Below, one piece after another: positions 54,535 to 63,799 of a DNA stretch of 64,000 nt (its first letter is position 1; each line of letters opens with the position of its first letter). Made by a program: the position numbers and the translations under genes. Source of the stretch: Candidatus Phytoplasma vitis (lineage in GTDB: Bacteria; Bacillota_I; Bacilli_A; Acholeplasmatales; Acholeplasmataceae); the NCBI GenBank assembly GCA_023934045.1, contig CP097583.1:434001-498000 (forward strand), written 5' to 3'. Below the pieces are notes generated by a model, which saw nothing but the letters and a program-made list of their open reading frames with translations, had not been told where the DNA came from and did not search any database.

Positions 54535-55329
54535 TTAAACTAAATTATGTTTTTTAAAAAAATCATACATTTTGTCATCGACAATATGATCGGATATTAA
54601 ATTAGCTTTTTTTCTAACTTCTTCATATTCGCAATTACCCATTGCAATACCTATATCAGCGCGTTCCAACATTTCTTTATCATTACATCCGTCTCCTACA
54701 CAAATTATTTCATAATCATTATATTTTTCTTTAATTTTGTTAATTCCATGAAATTTATTAATATTTTTAATTGTTAAATCCACATGACTACTCCAATAAT
54801 AAGTTTCGAAGCAATCTAACTCATCTAAAAAAGATTTCATTTTTCTTTGTTCGTCTCCGAACAAATTCAACATAAAAATTTTTTCTTTTAAATAAAATTC
54901 ATTATCAATGGAAATATTATATTTTGTTTGCCAACATTTAATAATTTCCATTTGATGCAATTGATCTTGATAAAAAAACGATGATTTATCCATACTTATA
55001 GCTGCACCAACAAGTTTATATTGAGAATATAATTTAACTCCTTCTAAAAATTTTTCAATATAATCAACAGGAATCGGATTCTCATCAATAATTTGATCAT
55101 CTTCTAAAACTAAAGCGCCATTAATTAAAACTAAATATTTAAAATAAGGTAATAAATCGCTAATAACATCTAAATTATCATGATTTCGGCCAGTAGCAAT
55201 ACCTAAAATTGTATTAGGAGTATGAAACAACTCCTTAATTAATTTCTTAGTTTGTGGTAAAACTCTTTTTTTTTCATTACAATACAAAGTATCATCAATA
55301 TCAAAAAAAAATAATCTTTTCTTAATAAT
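54535..55329 (-). CDS. HAD-superfamily (Cof-type) phosphatase with probable AUU start
   Basis: The protein has the HAD motifs: motif I FFFDIDDTLY near the N-terminus, motif II ATGR, a Lys in the NKFHGINKIKEKY block and motif IV CVGDGCNDKEMLERADIGIAMGN. The first ATG/GTG/TTG in this frame is a TTG after motif I, so starting there would remove the catalytic Asp residues. Upstream of motif I are three ATT codons (55332-55324) with GAGG at 55340-55337. Of these, 55329 has the best spacing (7 nt), giving about 264 residues. An in-frame stop lies a few codons further up. Substrate unknown; a sugar phosphate is typical of the family. Confidence 0.8.
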   Translation of the reverse strand: MIKKRLFFFDIDDTLYCNEKKRVLPQTKKLIKELFHTPNTILGIATGRNHDNLDVISDLLPYFKYLVLINGALVLEDDQIIDENPIPVDYIEKFLEGVKLYSQYKLVGAAISMDKSSFFYQDQLHQMEIIKCWQTKYNISIDNEFYLKEKIFMLNLFGDEQRKMKSFLDELDCFETYYWSSHVDLTIKNINKFHGINKIKEKYNDYEIICVGDGCNDKEMLERADIGIAMGNCEYEEVRKKANLISDHIVDDKMYDFFKKHNLV

Positions 55330-55340
55330 AATAAAACCTC
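55324..55340 (-). promoter_or_regulatory. Ribosome site and AUU start of the HAD gene
   Basis: The minus strand reads GAGGTTTTATTATTATTAAG. GAGG matches the anti-Shine-Dalgarno, and three consecutive ATT codons follow at spacings of 4, 7 and 10 nt. No ATG, GTG or TTG lies in frame before the DxDxT motif. The alternative, a sequencing error in the nine-T run just downstream, cannot be excluded. Confidence 0.6.
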
Positions 55341-55539
55341 TTTCTTTTTATAAAATTTTTTTTATAATAATTCAAAATTATAACAAAAAAATAAATTTTT
55401 TTGAATAAAAAAACAAAATTACTTTTAATAACTTATACTTAAACAAAAGTATATCTTATTAAATTAATTTAAAAATTTATTTTACAAATTAAAATTATTA
55501 AAAATAATTTTATTTTATTTATTAATAAAATTTAAAATT

Positions 55540-55624
55540 TGGTGTGGATAATGAGATTCGAACTCATAAGAATAAAATTCACATATCCCTCAAACATGCG
55601 CGTATACCGTTCCGCCATATCCAC
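55540..55624 (-). tRNA. tRNA-Leu (anticodon GAG)
   Basis: The 85-nt gene is a class II tRNA. The acceptor stem is GTGGATA/TATCCAC with encoded CCA, the anticodon stem is CATGT/ATATG with loop TTGAGGG (anticodon GAG), the long variable arm is TGAATTTTATTCTT (stem GAAT/ATTC), and the T stem is ATGAG/CTCAT. GAG reads CUC and CUU Leu codons. Confidence 0.94.
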
Positions 55625-55737
55625 AAAAAAATAATAAAATGAAATCTTATTATTTTTTTTAAAAATATTAAAAATTTATATCTTCTTAGCAAAAAAATAA
55701 ATTATAAGTATTAAAAAAAATAAATAAAAAATTAATA

Positions 55738-57357
55738 TTATTCTAACACAAAAACATAAGGATAAATATTATTATTATTTTTTATTTTCTCTATTTCTAA
55801 ATTAGGAAATTCTTTTTCCAAAAATAATTCTATTTTTTCTAAATTTTTCTCAAATACATTTTCTTTATGATAAAAAATAGTTAAAAAATTATTTTGCGAA
55901 CTAATCATTTTTTTTAATAAATTTTGAACTAATAAAATTAAATCTTTATTACTTTCTATAGTTTTATTTTCAAAAATTGACGAAAAAACACCTAAATTTG
56001 TTGATTCTTTTTTAAAATTAACAATCTTACCTAATTTAACCTTTTTCATATTTTTTTGAATATTCTTCAAATTTTCTTTGAAAGAAAGGGTTTTATTAAA
56101 AACTAAAAGAGCACTATAACTTTCATGAATGCTTTCGGTCGGTATAATTTGTATTTTAAATTGAGGATTTAATTTACAAGCTTCCTCAATAATAGGGATT
56201 AATTTAGGTTCATTAGGAAATAATACTATATTTTTAGCATTAACTTTATTAATTATTTTATTAAAATTTTCTATTGAAAAATTTTCTTTATTTAAATTAA
56301 TAACAAAATCAGATTGTAATTCTTTAAAAGTATCAAAAATTTCTTCTTCTTCAAATTCAGAAACAAAAGTAATAATAGAATATTTAGCTAATTCTTCTTT
56401 ATTTTTATTACCAGCAATAAATTCAGAATGTTGTTTTTTCATATCATCAATTTTTGATTTTATCAATTTACCATGAATTAATAAATTCTTTAAAACATCA
56501 TTCGGATTATTAGTATGAATATGAATTTTTAATAAATCATTATTTTTAAATAAAATTAAAGAATCTCCATAACAACTCATTTGTTTTTTATAATTATTAA
56601 TATCAAATTTATCTAAATTATTTAATTTAATAATAAATTCTGTACAATACTGATTTTTGAAATCACTTACTTCATGAATATCATGATTCAATTTTAAATC
56701 AAAATCTTGAACATCATCATTTTCTAATTCAACATTATCTAGATATAATAACATTCCTTCTAAAATAAAAATAAAACCAGCCCCGCCACTATCAACTACT
56801 TTTGATTTTTTTAAAATAGGTAATAAATTAGGAGTTTTGTTTAAAGAAATTTTAGCATTTTCAATAGTTATTTGAATAGCTTTCTTAATAGTTTTAATTT
56901 CTTCTTTTTTTTTAACAGTTTCTTCGATAGATTCTCTTAAAACAGTTAAAATAGTTCCTTCTACTGGTTCAATTACTGCTTCATAAGCTTTTTGGTAACC
57001 ATTAATCAAAGAAGAAATAAATTCTTCAACATTAATTTTATTCTTTTGCAAATTATCAATGTAATCATGAATTCCAGAAAAAAATTGTGATAAAATAACT
57101 CCCGAATTTCCTTTAGACCCCATTAATAAAGCGTCAGCTAAAACTTTAGTTACTGTAATAATAGAAGAATCGTTTATTAATTGAATCTTTTTAACTCCTT
57201 CCATCATAGTCATTTGCATATTAGTACCAGTATCACCATCAGGAACAGGAAAAACATTTAAATCATTGATTTTTTGGTGATTTTTTTTTAAATTAAAAGC
57301 GCCGTTTATAATCATTTTTTTAAATAAATCGCCATCTATAATTTCATATTCTATCAT
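55738..57357 (-). CDS. fakA: Fatty-acid kinase ATP-binding subunit FakA (DhaL domain)
   Basis: FakA phosphorylates FakB-bound fatty acids to acyl-phosphates, the substrate of PlsY. The DhaL (DAK2) domain opens with INDLNVFPVPDGDTGTNMQMTM at residues 30-51, and continues LMGSKGNSGVILSQFFSGI and the VEGTILTVLRESIEE block. The C-terminal part (DegV-like fold) ends IYPYVFVLE. At 539 residues it is normal for the family (Bacillus YloV). It is divergent from rpmB, the usual Firmicutes arrangement. No fakB is in this window. Confidence 0.92.
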   Translation of the reverse strand: MIEYEIIDGDLFKKMIINGAFNLKKNHQKINDLNVFPVPDGDTGTNMQMTMMEGVKKIQLINDSSIITVTKVLADALLMGSKGNSGVILSQFFSGIHDYIDNLQKNKINVEEFISSLINGYQKAYEAVIEPVEGTILTVLRESIEETVKKKEEIKTIKKAIQITIENAKISLNKTPNLLPILKKSKVVDSGGAGFIFILEGMLLYLDNVELENDDVQDFDLKLNHDIHEVSDFKNQYCTEFIIKLNNLDKFDINNYKKQMSCYGDSLILFKNNDLLKIHIHTNNPNDVLKNLLIHGKLIKSKIDDMKKQHSEFIAGNKNKEELAKYSIITFVSEFEEEEIFDTFKELQSDFVINLNKENFSIENFNKIINKVNAKNIVLFPNEPKLIPIIEEACKLNPQFKIQIIPTESIHESYSALLVFNKTLSFKENLKNIQKNMKKVKLGKIVNFKKESTNLGVFSSIFENKTIESNKDLILLVQNLLKKMISSQNNFLTIFYHKENVFEKNLEKIELFLEKEFPNLEIEKIKNNNNIYPYVFVLE

Positions 57358-57633
57358 TTTATATTATAAAATCCTTTATTGTTTCGATAATTTATTATTA
57401 TTAATTATTTCGATGAATTAAAATAAATTATTTATATTATTTTATTTTTTTCAATAAATAAAAACTAACTATATTATAACATATTGAAATATTTAAAAAT
57501 ATTATTTTAAAATGAGATAAAATCTTATATATCTTTGATTTATAAAAATAAATATGTTTTTTTAATAAAAATATATTATAATAAAAGATATATTAGCAAT
57601 TAAGATTATAATAAGGATAAAAGTTAAAATATT

Positions 57634-57822
57634 ATGAGTAAATGTTATATTACCCAAAAAACAACATTGTTTGGAAATAGACGTAGTCATGCAATGAATG
57701 CTACTAGAAGAACACAAAAAGCTAATTTACAAAAAGTAAAAATTATAAATAAAAAAGGTGTAAAGGTAAAAGTTTATATATCAGCTCGTGCATTAAAAAA
57801 ATTAGAATTAAAAAGAGTTTGA
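57634..57822 (+). CDS. rpmB: 50S ribosomal protein L28
   Basis: L28 is a late-assembly large-subunit protein. The 62-residue protein has the family pattern [20 protein letters not shown] and [12 protein letters not shown]. Only one Cys (residue 4) remains, so the zinc ribbon of some L28 proteins is absent. AAGGATAAAAG precedes the ATG. It is the only plus-strand ribosomal protein gene here. Confidence 0.96.
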   Translation: MSKCYITQKTTLFGNRRSHAMNATRRTQKANLQKVKIINKKGVKVKVYISARALKKLELKRV

Positions 57823-57830
57823 TTTTTTAA

Positions 57831-57881
57831 AAAAAAATTCAAAATAAAAAATATTATTTATTTTTTATTTTGAATTTTTTT
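57831..57881. terminator. Bidirectional terminator between rpmB and cdsA
   Basis: Positions 57831-57852 and 57860-57881 form a perfect 22-bp stem with a 7-nt loop, beginning A7 and ending T7. The genes on either side converge, so it serves both. Confidence 0.88.
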
Positions 57882-57897
57882 ATTTTTTAATTTATTA

Positions 57898-58800
57898 TTA
57901 TATAGAAATTTCTTGATAGATAAAAGTATTACTTAATAAAGCAATAACACAAAAAGATAAAAATAATAAAGAATCAAAACGATCTAATAAACCACCATGT
58001 CCTGATATTATACTTCCGAAATCTTTAATTGAAAAATCTCTTTTCAATTTAGAAGAGATAAGATCTCCAAATTGAGACATAATGCAATTAAAAAAAGTAA
58101 AAAAACAAAATGATATCGTTTTAAATCCAAAAACACATAAAATAATAATAAACGAAAATATAAAACCACAAAAAAATCCTTCCCAAGTTTTTTTAGGACT
58201 AACACTCGGATATAAAAGATTTTTACCAAATAAAATTCCGCCTAAAAAAGCGAAACTATCACTAGAAATAGTAATAATAAAAAGATAAAGAAACCATTTA
58301 TAATTTAGATAAACTAAAGTAAAAAAACAAGCGCTAGAAAAAACAATATATAATAAAATTAATAAAAAAAAATTTAAATGTTCTGTTCGAAACTTATGAA
58401 TAAATAAAAAAAATATCCATAAACAAATCAAAAAAAACAAAAAACAAAATAAAAAATATTCTTTAACAAATAATTTTTGTAATAATTTTATAATTGGTTG
58501 TTCCTCTGGAATTTTTGATAAAAAACCTGTTTTCTGAAAAAAATTCAACAAAAAAGATAAAAAATAACAAAAAAATAAAAAAACAAAAATAAAAAAAATA
58601 ATTTGTACAAATTTACTTTTTGTTAATTTTGCAGCATTTAATAATTCTTTAACAGAACCCATCATAATTACAAAAATACCAAATAAACAAAAATTAGTAA
58701 AAACATTTGGATTAGGAATACAATAAAAACATAAAGTTATTAAAAATAAAAATAATCCAATATAAATTTTGTTAAAAGATAAAGATATTTGTTTTTTCAT
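57898..58800 (-). CDS. cdsA: Phosphatidate cytidylyltransferase
   Basis: CdsA makes CDP-diacylglycerol from phosphatidic acid and CTP. At least seven membrane segments are visible in 300 residues. The family signature is present in parts: SPKKTWEGFFCGF near residue 200 and SKLKRDFSIKDFGSIISGHGGLLDRFDS (split here) near the C-terminus, with the two Asp of the metal site. It lies 2 nt after frr, completing a pyrH-frr-cdsA unit. Confidence 0.95.
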   Translation of the reverse strand: MKKQISLSFNKIYIGLFLFLITLCFYCIPNPNVFTNFCLFGIFVIMMGSVKELLNAAKLTKSKFVQIIFFIFVFLFFCYFLSFLLNFFQKTGFLSKIPEEQPIIKLLQKLFVKEYFLFCFLFFLICLWIFFLFIHKFRTEHLNFFLLILLYIVFSSACFFTLVYLNYKWFLYLFIITISSDSFAFLGGILFGKNLLYPSVSPKKTWEGFFCGFIFSFIIILCVFGFKTISFCFFTFFNCIMSQFGDLISSKLKRDFSIKDFGSIISGHGGLLDRFDSLLFLSFCVIALLSNTFIYQEISI

Positions 58801-58802
58801 TT

Positions 58803-59351
58803 TTAAATTTTTAACAATTCATTTTTTTTCTTAGTTGTATCTACATCAACTAATTTAATAAATTTATTATTCAAATTTTGTATATCTTTAGAAAAATTAT
58901 CTTCTAATGTATCTATTTCATTTAATTTCGTTTTTTTACCTTGACGAATAATATTTCTTATAGAAATTTTAGTTTGTTCCGCTATTTTATCAACTTCTTT
59001 AATTAAAATTTTTCTTCTATCTTCTGTTGGTTTTGGAAAAACTAATTTTACAACTTGACCATCATCTTGTGGTGTTATTCCTAAATCAGAATTTAAAATA
59101 GCTTTAGAAATTTCTCCAATAATGCTATTATCAAATGGTTTAATATTAATTTGGTTTCCTTCTAAAACACTAATAGTACTAATATTTTTTAAAGGCATTT
59201 TTTCATTATAATAATCAACAGTTATTTTATCTAAAATTTTAGGATTAGCTATCCCTGTTCGAATATTAGTAAATTTAGATAACATTACTTCTTGAGCTTG
59301 TAGCATTTTCTTTTCTAATTTTTCCAAAATTGATTTTGCTAAATCATTCAT
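58803..59351 (-). CDS. frr: Ribosome recycling factor
   Basis: RRF splits the post-termination ribosome with EF-G. The 182-residue protein carries FTNIRTGIANPKILDKITVDYY, ISVLEGNQINIKPFD, and the C-terminal ILIKEVDKIAEQTKISIRNI, all canonical. I start it at the ATG at 59351 because GAGG is 7 nt upstream. An ATG two codons earlier lies directly on that site. pyrH ends in TGA just before the start. Confidence 0.96.
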   Translation of the reverse strand: MNDLAKSILEKLEKKMLQAQEVMLSKFTNIRTGIANPKILDKITVDYYNEKMPLKNISTISVLEGNQINIKPFDNSIIGEISKAILNSDLGITPQDDGQVVKLVFPKPTEDRRKILIKEVDKIAEQTKISIRNIIRQGKKTKLNEIDTLEDNFSKDIQNLNNKFIKLVDVDTTKKKNELLKI

Positions 59352-59353
59352 TT

Positions 59354-60100
59354 TCATTCCTCATTGATTTTGTTGAATTTTTTATTTTTATTCCTCTTAG
59401 AAGTAATCAAAGTACCTATTTTTTCTTTTAAAACAACTTTTTTAATATTTCCTTTTGTATTCATATCAAAAACTAAAATATCAACTTTATTTTCCCAACA
59501 CAAAGAGACGGCAGTCATATCCATAATATTTAATCTTTTATCTAAAATATCTTTATAATCAATTTCTTTTAATAAAGAAGCATCTTTATGTTTTTTAGGA
59601 TCTTTATTGTAAACGCCTTCAACACCATTTTTAGCCATCAAAATAATATCTGTATTTAATTCTACTGCTCTAAGAGCTGCAGCAGTATCTGTGGAAAAAA
59701 AAGGCAAACCTAACCCAGTTCCTAAAACCAAAACTCTTCCTTTATCCAAATGTCTTAAAGCTTTTTCTTTAATATATGGTTCTGCAACCGCAATAACAGG
59801 GAAAGATGTCATCACTCTTGTTTGAATTTTTAAATTATTTAAAGCATCTTGTAAAGCTAAAGAATTAATCAGAGTTCCCAGCATTCCCATATAATCAGAA
59901 CGACTACGTTCCATTCCTAACTCTTGGCCTACCAAACCACGCCAAATATTACCAGCGCCAACAATAATTACAATTTCAATTCCTAAATTTTTAATTTCTT
60001 TTATTTCTTCAGCAATTGTCTTAACTATTTGAGGATTAATGTTAAAATCTTCTCCTTTTAATGCCTCTCCGCTTAATTTTAAAAGAATTCTTTTGAACAT
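59354..60100 (-). CDS. pyrH: UMP kinase
   Basis: PyrH phosphorylates UMP to UDP and belongs to the amino-acid-kinase fold, not the P-loop kinases. Motifs include LLKLSGEALKG (residues 5-15), IVIIVGAGNIWRG, RSRSDYMGMLGTLINSLALQ (given whole at 20 residues) and VLGTGLGLPFFSTDTAAALRA in parts. It has 248 residues and ends in TGA 3 nt before frr. Confidence 0.97.
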   Translation of the reverse strand: MFKRILLKLSGEALKGEDFNINPQIVKTIAEEIKEIKNLGIEIVIIVGAGNIWRGLVGQELGMERSRSDYMGMLGTLINSLALQDALNNLKIQTRVMTSFPVIAVAEPYIKEKALRHLDKGRVLVLGTGLGLPFFSTDTAAALRAVELNTDIILMAKNGVEGVYNKDPKKHKDASLLKEIDYKDILDKRLNIMDMTAVSLCWENKVDILVFDMNTKGNIKKVVLKEKIGTLITSKRNKNKKFNKINEE

Positions 60101-60190
60101 TAACTTACTCCTTTTAAGATAAAAATTCTTTTCTTAATATTTATCTTATCTTTTTATAATAACAAATAAAAACTTAATTAATTTTTTAAA

Positions 60191-61030
60191 TTATTTTTTT
60201 CCAACTTCGAAACAATAATAAGCGATAATATCAGTTTTATTATGATCTAAATATTCTCTTATTTTTTGATTTGTTTCCATATAAAAAAGTTGTTCTAATA
60301 AACAATTTTTTTCGATTAAAGTGCTTAAATTATTTTCTATTGCTTTTTCTAATAATTGATCCGTTAATGGTTTACGACTGTTCTTTTGTTTGATTTGTTC
60401 TAATAAATTTTCTTTTGCTTTATTTATAAAATCGTTATCTACTGACTCTTTATTTAAAAATTTAGGTTTCATACCAACTATATGAACAGGCAAATGTTCT
60501 TCGACATCAGCAGAAGATTTAGTTAAATGAACTAAAGCAGAAATTTTTCCTCCTTGATGTTTATAAAAACCAAAACCTTCTTCATCTTTTTTATAAATTA
60601 TTTGAATACGTGATAAAACAATTTGTTCTTTAATAAAAAAAGTTTTTTCTGAAATTAATTCTTCAATTCTTTTTCCATTCCATTGATATTTTAAAAAATC
60701 ATCTAAACTTTTAACAGAAGAATCAGCTTCTAATAAAATTTTTTCTAATTCATTGTATAAATCAATAAAATTTTCATTTTTAGCTACAAAATCTGTTTCA
60801 GTATTCAACTCATATAAAATAGCTTTATTACCTTTAACAACGACATTAGTTAAACCTTCTAAAATTTCTTTCTTTTGGTCAGGATTATAAGAAAAAATAC
60901 CTTTTTTTTTCAATAATTCAATTGCCGCTTCGATATCTCCTTGAGTATCTTCTAAAGCTTTTTTACAATAAGTTATTCCTACTTGTGTTTTTTGTCTTAA
61001 TTCTTTGATCATTTCAAGTGTTATTTTCAT
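60191..61030 (-). CDS. tsf: Elongation factor Ts
   Basis: EF-Ts exchanges GDP on EF-Tu. The N-terminal UBA domain (MIKELRQKTQVGITYCKKAL, then EAAIELLKKKGI) and the core NTETDFVAKNENFIDL are clear. The protein has 279 residues, with the C-terminal dimerisation part more divergent than usual. It follows rpsB with a 203-nt gap containing a terminator-like hairpin. Confidence 0.95.
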   Translation of the reverse strand: MKITLEMIKELRQKTQVGITYCKKALEDTQGDIEAAIELLKKKGIFSYNPDQKKEILEGLTNVVVKGNKAILYELNTETDFVAKNENFIDLYNELEKILLEADSSVKSLDDFLKYQWNGKRIEELISEKTFFIKEQIVLSRIQIIYKKDEEGFGFYKHQGGKISALVHLTKSSADVEEHLPVHIVGMKPKFLNKESVDNDFINKAKENLLEQIKQKNSRKPLTDQLLEKAIENNLSTLIEKNCLLEQLFYMETNQKIREYLDHNKTDIIAYYCFEVGKK

Positions 61031-61143
61031 AATTTTTTTATTTCCCTTTTTATTTTTTTTAAAAAATAAAAATTATTTCATTTTAAAATCGTAATTTAAA
61101 AATATTTTCCTTAATTTTGGATCAAATTATAAAAAATTTACAT

Positions 61144-61171
61144 AAAAAAAGATGTTATTAACATCTTTTTT
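61144..61171 (-). terminator. Terminator or attenuator between rpsB and tsf
   Basis: AAAAAAAGATGT and ACATCTTTTTT flank TATTA, a compact stem that ends in a T run on both strands. It lies between the rpsB stop and the tsf ATG on the minus strand. In many bacteria a partial terminator here lowers tsf expression relative to rpsB. Confidence 0.75.
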
Positions 61172-61233
61172 ATTTAATTCATTTTAATTAAAATATAATT
61201 AAAAAAATTTAATGCAACATATAATAAAAAATA

Positions 61234-62010
61234 TTATTTTATACTTGTTTCTTTTGATTCTAATTTTTCTTTTGTATTTTGTAAATTAATTTTAGTATTA
61301 TTCATACTTGTCTCAGCTTCAACTACTGCATTCGAAATAATAGAAGTTATTAACCTAACTCCTTTGATAGCGTCATTATTAGCAGGAATAATATAATCAA
61401 CTAAATCAGGATCACAGTCACTATCGATAATACCAAAAACTTTAATATTTAATTTACGAGCTTCAGTAATAGCTATTATATCTTTTTTAACATCTACAAC
61501 AAAAATAGCTTGCGGCAATTGATTCATATCTTTAATTCCGCCTAAAAATTTTTCTAATTTTTCTCTTTTTCTTGTTAAAGTCATAATTTCTTTTTTAGAC
61601 AAACCAGACCATAAACCATCTTTTTCTTGTTTATATAAATCTTTTAAAAAATTAATTCTTTTAAAAATAGTTTGAAAATTAGTAAAAGTTCCACCTAACC
61701 ATCTATATGAAACATAATATTGTTTTGCTCTTTCAGCTTCTTGTTGAATAATTTCACGAATTTGTTTTTTTGTTCCTAAAAACAAAATTTTTCCATTATT
61801 TTTAATTAATTCTACTATTTTAACATAAACAGATTCAATTGCTTCAATTGATTTCCTAAGATCTATAATATGGATTCTATTTCTTACAATAGGTACCCCT
61901 TTTTCGTTTGAAAAAAGAAAAGGTTTCATTTTATAGTGACATTTTCTTACCGCGCTGCCAAAATGAATTCCTGATCCTAATAATTGTTTAATAGAAACGA
62001 CAGATGACAT
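61234..62010 (-). CDS. rpsB: 30S ribosomal protein S2
   Basis: S2 binds late and helps mRNA docking through S1 in many bacteria. The 258-residue protein has LLGSGIHFGSAVRKCHYKMKPF, RWLGGTFTNFQTIFKRI and the PQAIFVVDVKKDIIAITEARKL block (given in parts). The C-terminus is acidic/Asn-rich (TKEKLESKETSIK). It is upstream of tsf, as usual. Confidence 0.97.
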   Translation of the reverse strand: MSSVVSIKQLLGSGIHFGSAVRKCHYKMKPFLFSNEKGVPIVRNRIHIIDLRKSIEAIESVYVKIVELIKNNGKILFLGTKKQIREIIQQEAERAKQYYVSYRWLGGTFTNFQTIFKRINFLKDLYKQEKDGLWSGLSKKEIMTLTRKREKLEKFLGGIKDMNQLPQAIFVVDVKKDIIAITEARKLNIKVFGIIDSDCDPDLVDYIIPANNDAIKGVRLITSIISNAVVEAETSMNNTKINLQNTKEKLESKETSIK

Positions 62011-62249
62011 AAAAACAAAAATTAACTCCTATTCAGATTTTTATAAAAATTTAGAATATTTAAATTATCAATAATAAATAAATTTTTAAAAACATTAAAT
62101 TCAAAATTAATCAAACATCTTAAATAAAATTCAATTTATATTAATAATTTTATATTTTTTTAAAAAAATATTACTTTAATACTAATCTAATTTATTGTAA
62201 CATATTTTTATTTTTTTATAATTTCAATTTGAAATTTATATTAAAATTT

Positions 62250-62708
62250 TCAATTAGTACTTCCAAATCCATCTTCACGAATTTTATTACTTTCAACTAA
62301 ATCATCATTAGTCAAATAAAAATCTTTTAAAATACCTTGTGCTATTCTTTCAGTTTTTTCAATACTTACTTCTTCATTAGATAAATTATATAAAGGAATA
62401 AAAATATGTCCTTCGTTTTTTAAATTATTATAATAATCACTATCTATAATTCCTACACTATTAGGCATAACTAATCTTTTTTTTAAAGATAAAGAAGATC
62501 TAGGATAAATACATAAAACTTTATCAGAATCAAAACAAGCTTTTATCCCTGTCGGAACTAAAACTAATTCTTTAGGTTTTATAATAATAGACACAGCAGA
62601 TTCAAAATCATATCCTGCGCTAAAAAGAGTTTGTCTTCGTGGCAAATTAATACATTTATCTTTAAAAGAATTTACAACCTCGAAAAAAAATTTAACTTTA
62701 TTATTCAC
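62250..62708 (-). CDS. dut: dUTP diphosphatase
   Basis: dUTPase removes dUTP so that uracil is kept out of DNA, complementing Ung. The five motifs are visible in 152 residues: SAGYDFESA, YPRSSLSLKK, VGIIDSDYYNN (with the catalytic Asp), RIAQGIL, and the C-terminal REDGFGSTN, which here has Glu-Asp where many have Gly-Gly or Gly-Thr. It is a trimeric type. It lies 7 nt from the Xer gene. Confidence 0.94.
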   Translation of the reverse strand: MNNKVKFFFEVVNSFKDKCINLPRRQTLFSAGYDFESAVSIIIKPKELVLVPTGIKACFDSDKVLCIYPRSSLSLKKRLVMPNSVGIIDSDYYNNLKNEGHIFIPLYNLSNEEVSIEKTERIAQGILKDFYLTNDDLVESNKIREDGFGSTN

Positions 62709-62714
62709 ATTAAT

Positions 62715-63656
62715 TTACCTTTTTGTTTTTTTATTTATTTTTTTATCAAAATTCCTAGGATGATTTTCTAAAAATTTATTTTTTAAACAAATATCAGAAA
62801 TATAAGTATAAATTTGGGTTGTTTTTAAATTAGCATGTCCTAGCAATTCTTGAACAACTCTTAAATCTGCTCCGTTATTTACTAAAATAGTAGCGAACGC
62901 ATGTCTTAAAGCGTGAGGATATAACGAAACTTTTTCTCCAGTTCGAAGGCTTAATTTATTTAAAATAAATCTAACTCCTTTACTGCTTAAAGGTTTACCT
63001 TTATAATTTATTAATAAAAAATCATTTTTTTGTGGATTCGATTTATTTTTTTCATCTAAAAATTTATTTCTAACATTAGACAAGTAATATTTTATCATTT
63101 GAACTAAATTTTTATGAAGAGGTAAAAATCTTTCTTTTTTTCCTTTACCATAAATTAAAATTTGAGCATTATTCAAATAAATATTTTTTATTTTTAAATT
63201 AACTAATTCACTTATTCTCAAACCACAACTATAAAGCAAATCTAGAATAATATAATTTCTATAACCTAAAAGTTCTGTTGTATCAATAGAATCAAATAAT
63301 TTTTTAATAAAAGATTCAGATAAAATCAGTGGCAATTTTCTAGGATTTTTTTTTAATTTAATTAATTTAAAAATATTATGTTTCAAATTATATCTTTCAA
63401 TTAAAAAATTATAAAAAGTTCTTAAAGCAGAAATTTTTCTCATAATGCTAATATTAGAAAAATTCTCATTACTCAAATAAGCAACAAAATAACGAGCTTC
63501 ATTTTCTTGAGATAATGTTAATAAATTAAATTCTTTTTTTTGTTGGAACAAAAAATTTTGAAATTCTTTTGTATCATGAATATAATTCTTAATAGTTAAA
63601 AAAGAATAATTACATTCAATTCTTAAAAATAATTCAAATTCATTAATAAAATCCAA
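62715..63656 (-). CDS. Xer-type tyrosine recombinase
   Basis: The 313-residue protein resembles XerC/XerD, which resolve chromosome dimers at dif. The SAM-like N-terminal domain ends near residue 90. The catalytic residues are present: Arg in CGLRISELVNL, Lys in YGKGKKERFLP, HALRHAFATILV (His-x-x-Arg), LLGHANLKTTQIYTY with the His and the Tyr nucleophile. Whether it pairs with a second Xer or acts alone is not visible; XerC versus XerD cannot be decided here. Confidence 0.92.
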   Translation of the reverse strand: MDFINEFELFLRIECNYSFLTIKNYIHDTKEFQNFLFQQKKEFNLLTLSQENEARYFVAYLSNENFSNISIMRKISALRTFYNFLIERYNLKHNIFKLIKLKKNPRKLPLILSESFIKKLFDSIDTTELLGYRNYIILDLLYSCGLRISELVNLKIKNIYLNNAQILIYGKGKKERFLPLHKNLVQMIKYYLSNVRNKFLDEKNKSNPQKNDFLLINYKGKPLSSKGVRFILNKLSLRTGEKVSLYPHALRHAFATILVNNGADLRVVQELLGHANLKTTQIYTYISDICLKNKFLENHPRNFDKKINKKTKR

Positions 63657-63799
63657 TTTTTACATCCTACTAACTATTTATTATAATAAAATAATTAATC
63701 TAAATTAGTTATAAAATATAATCTTTCATAATCGTCTTTTTAAGATTTAAATATAAATTAAATATTTTTCAAAAAATATTAAATTTATATTTTTAATCT

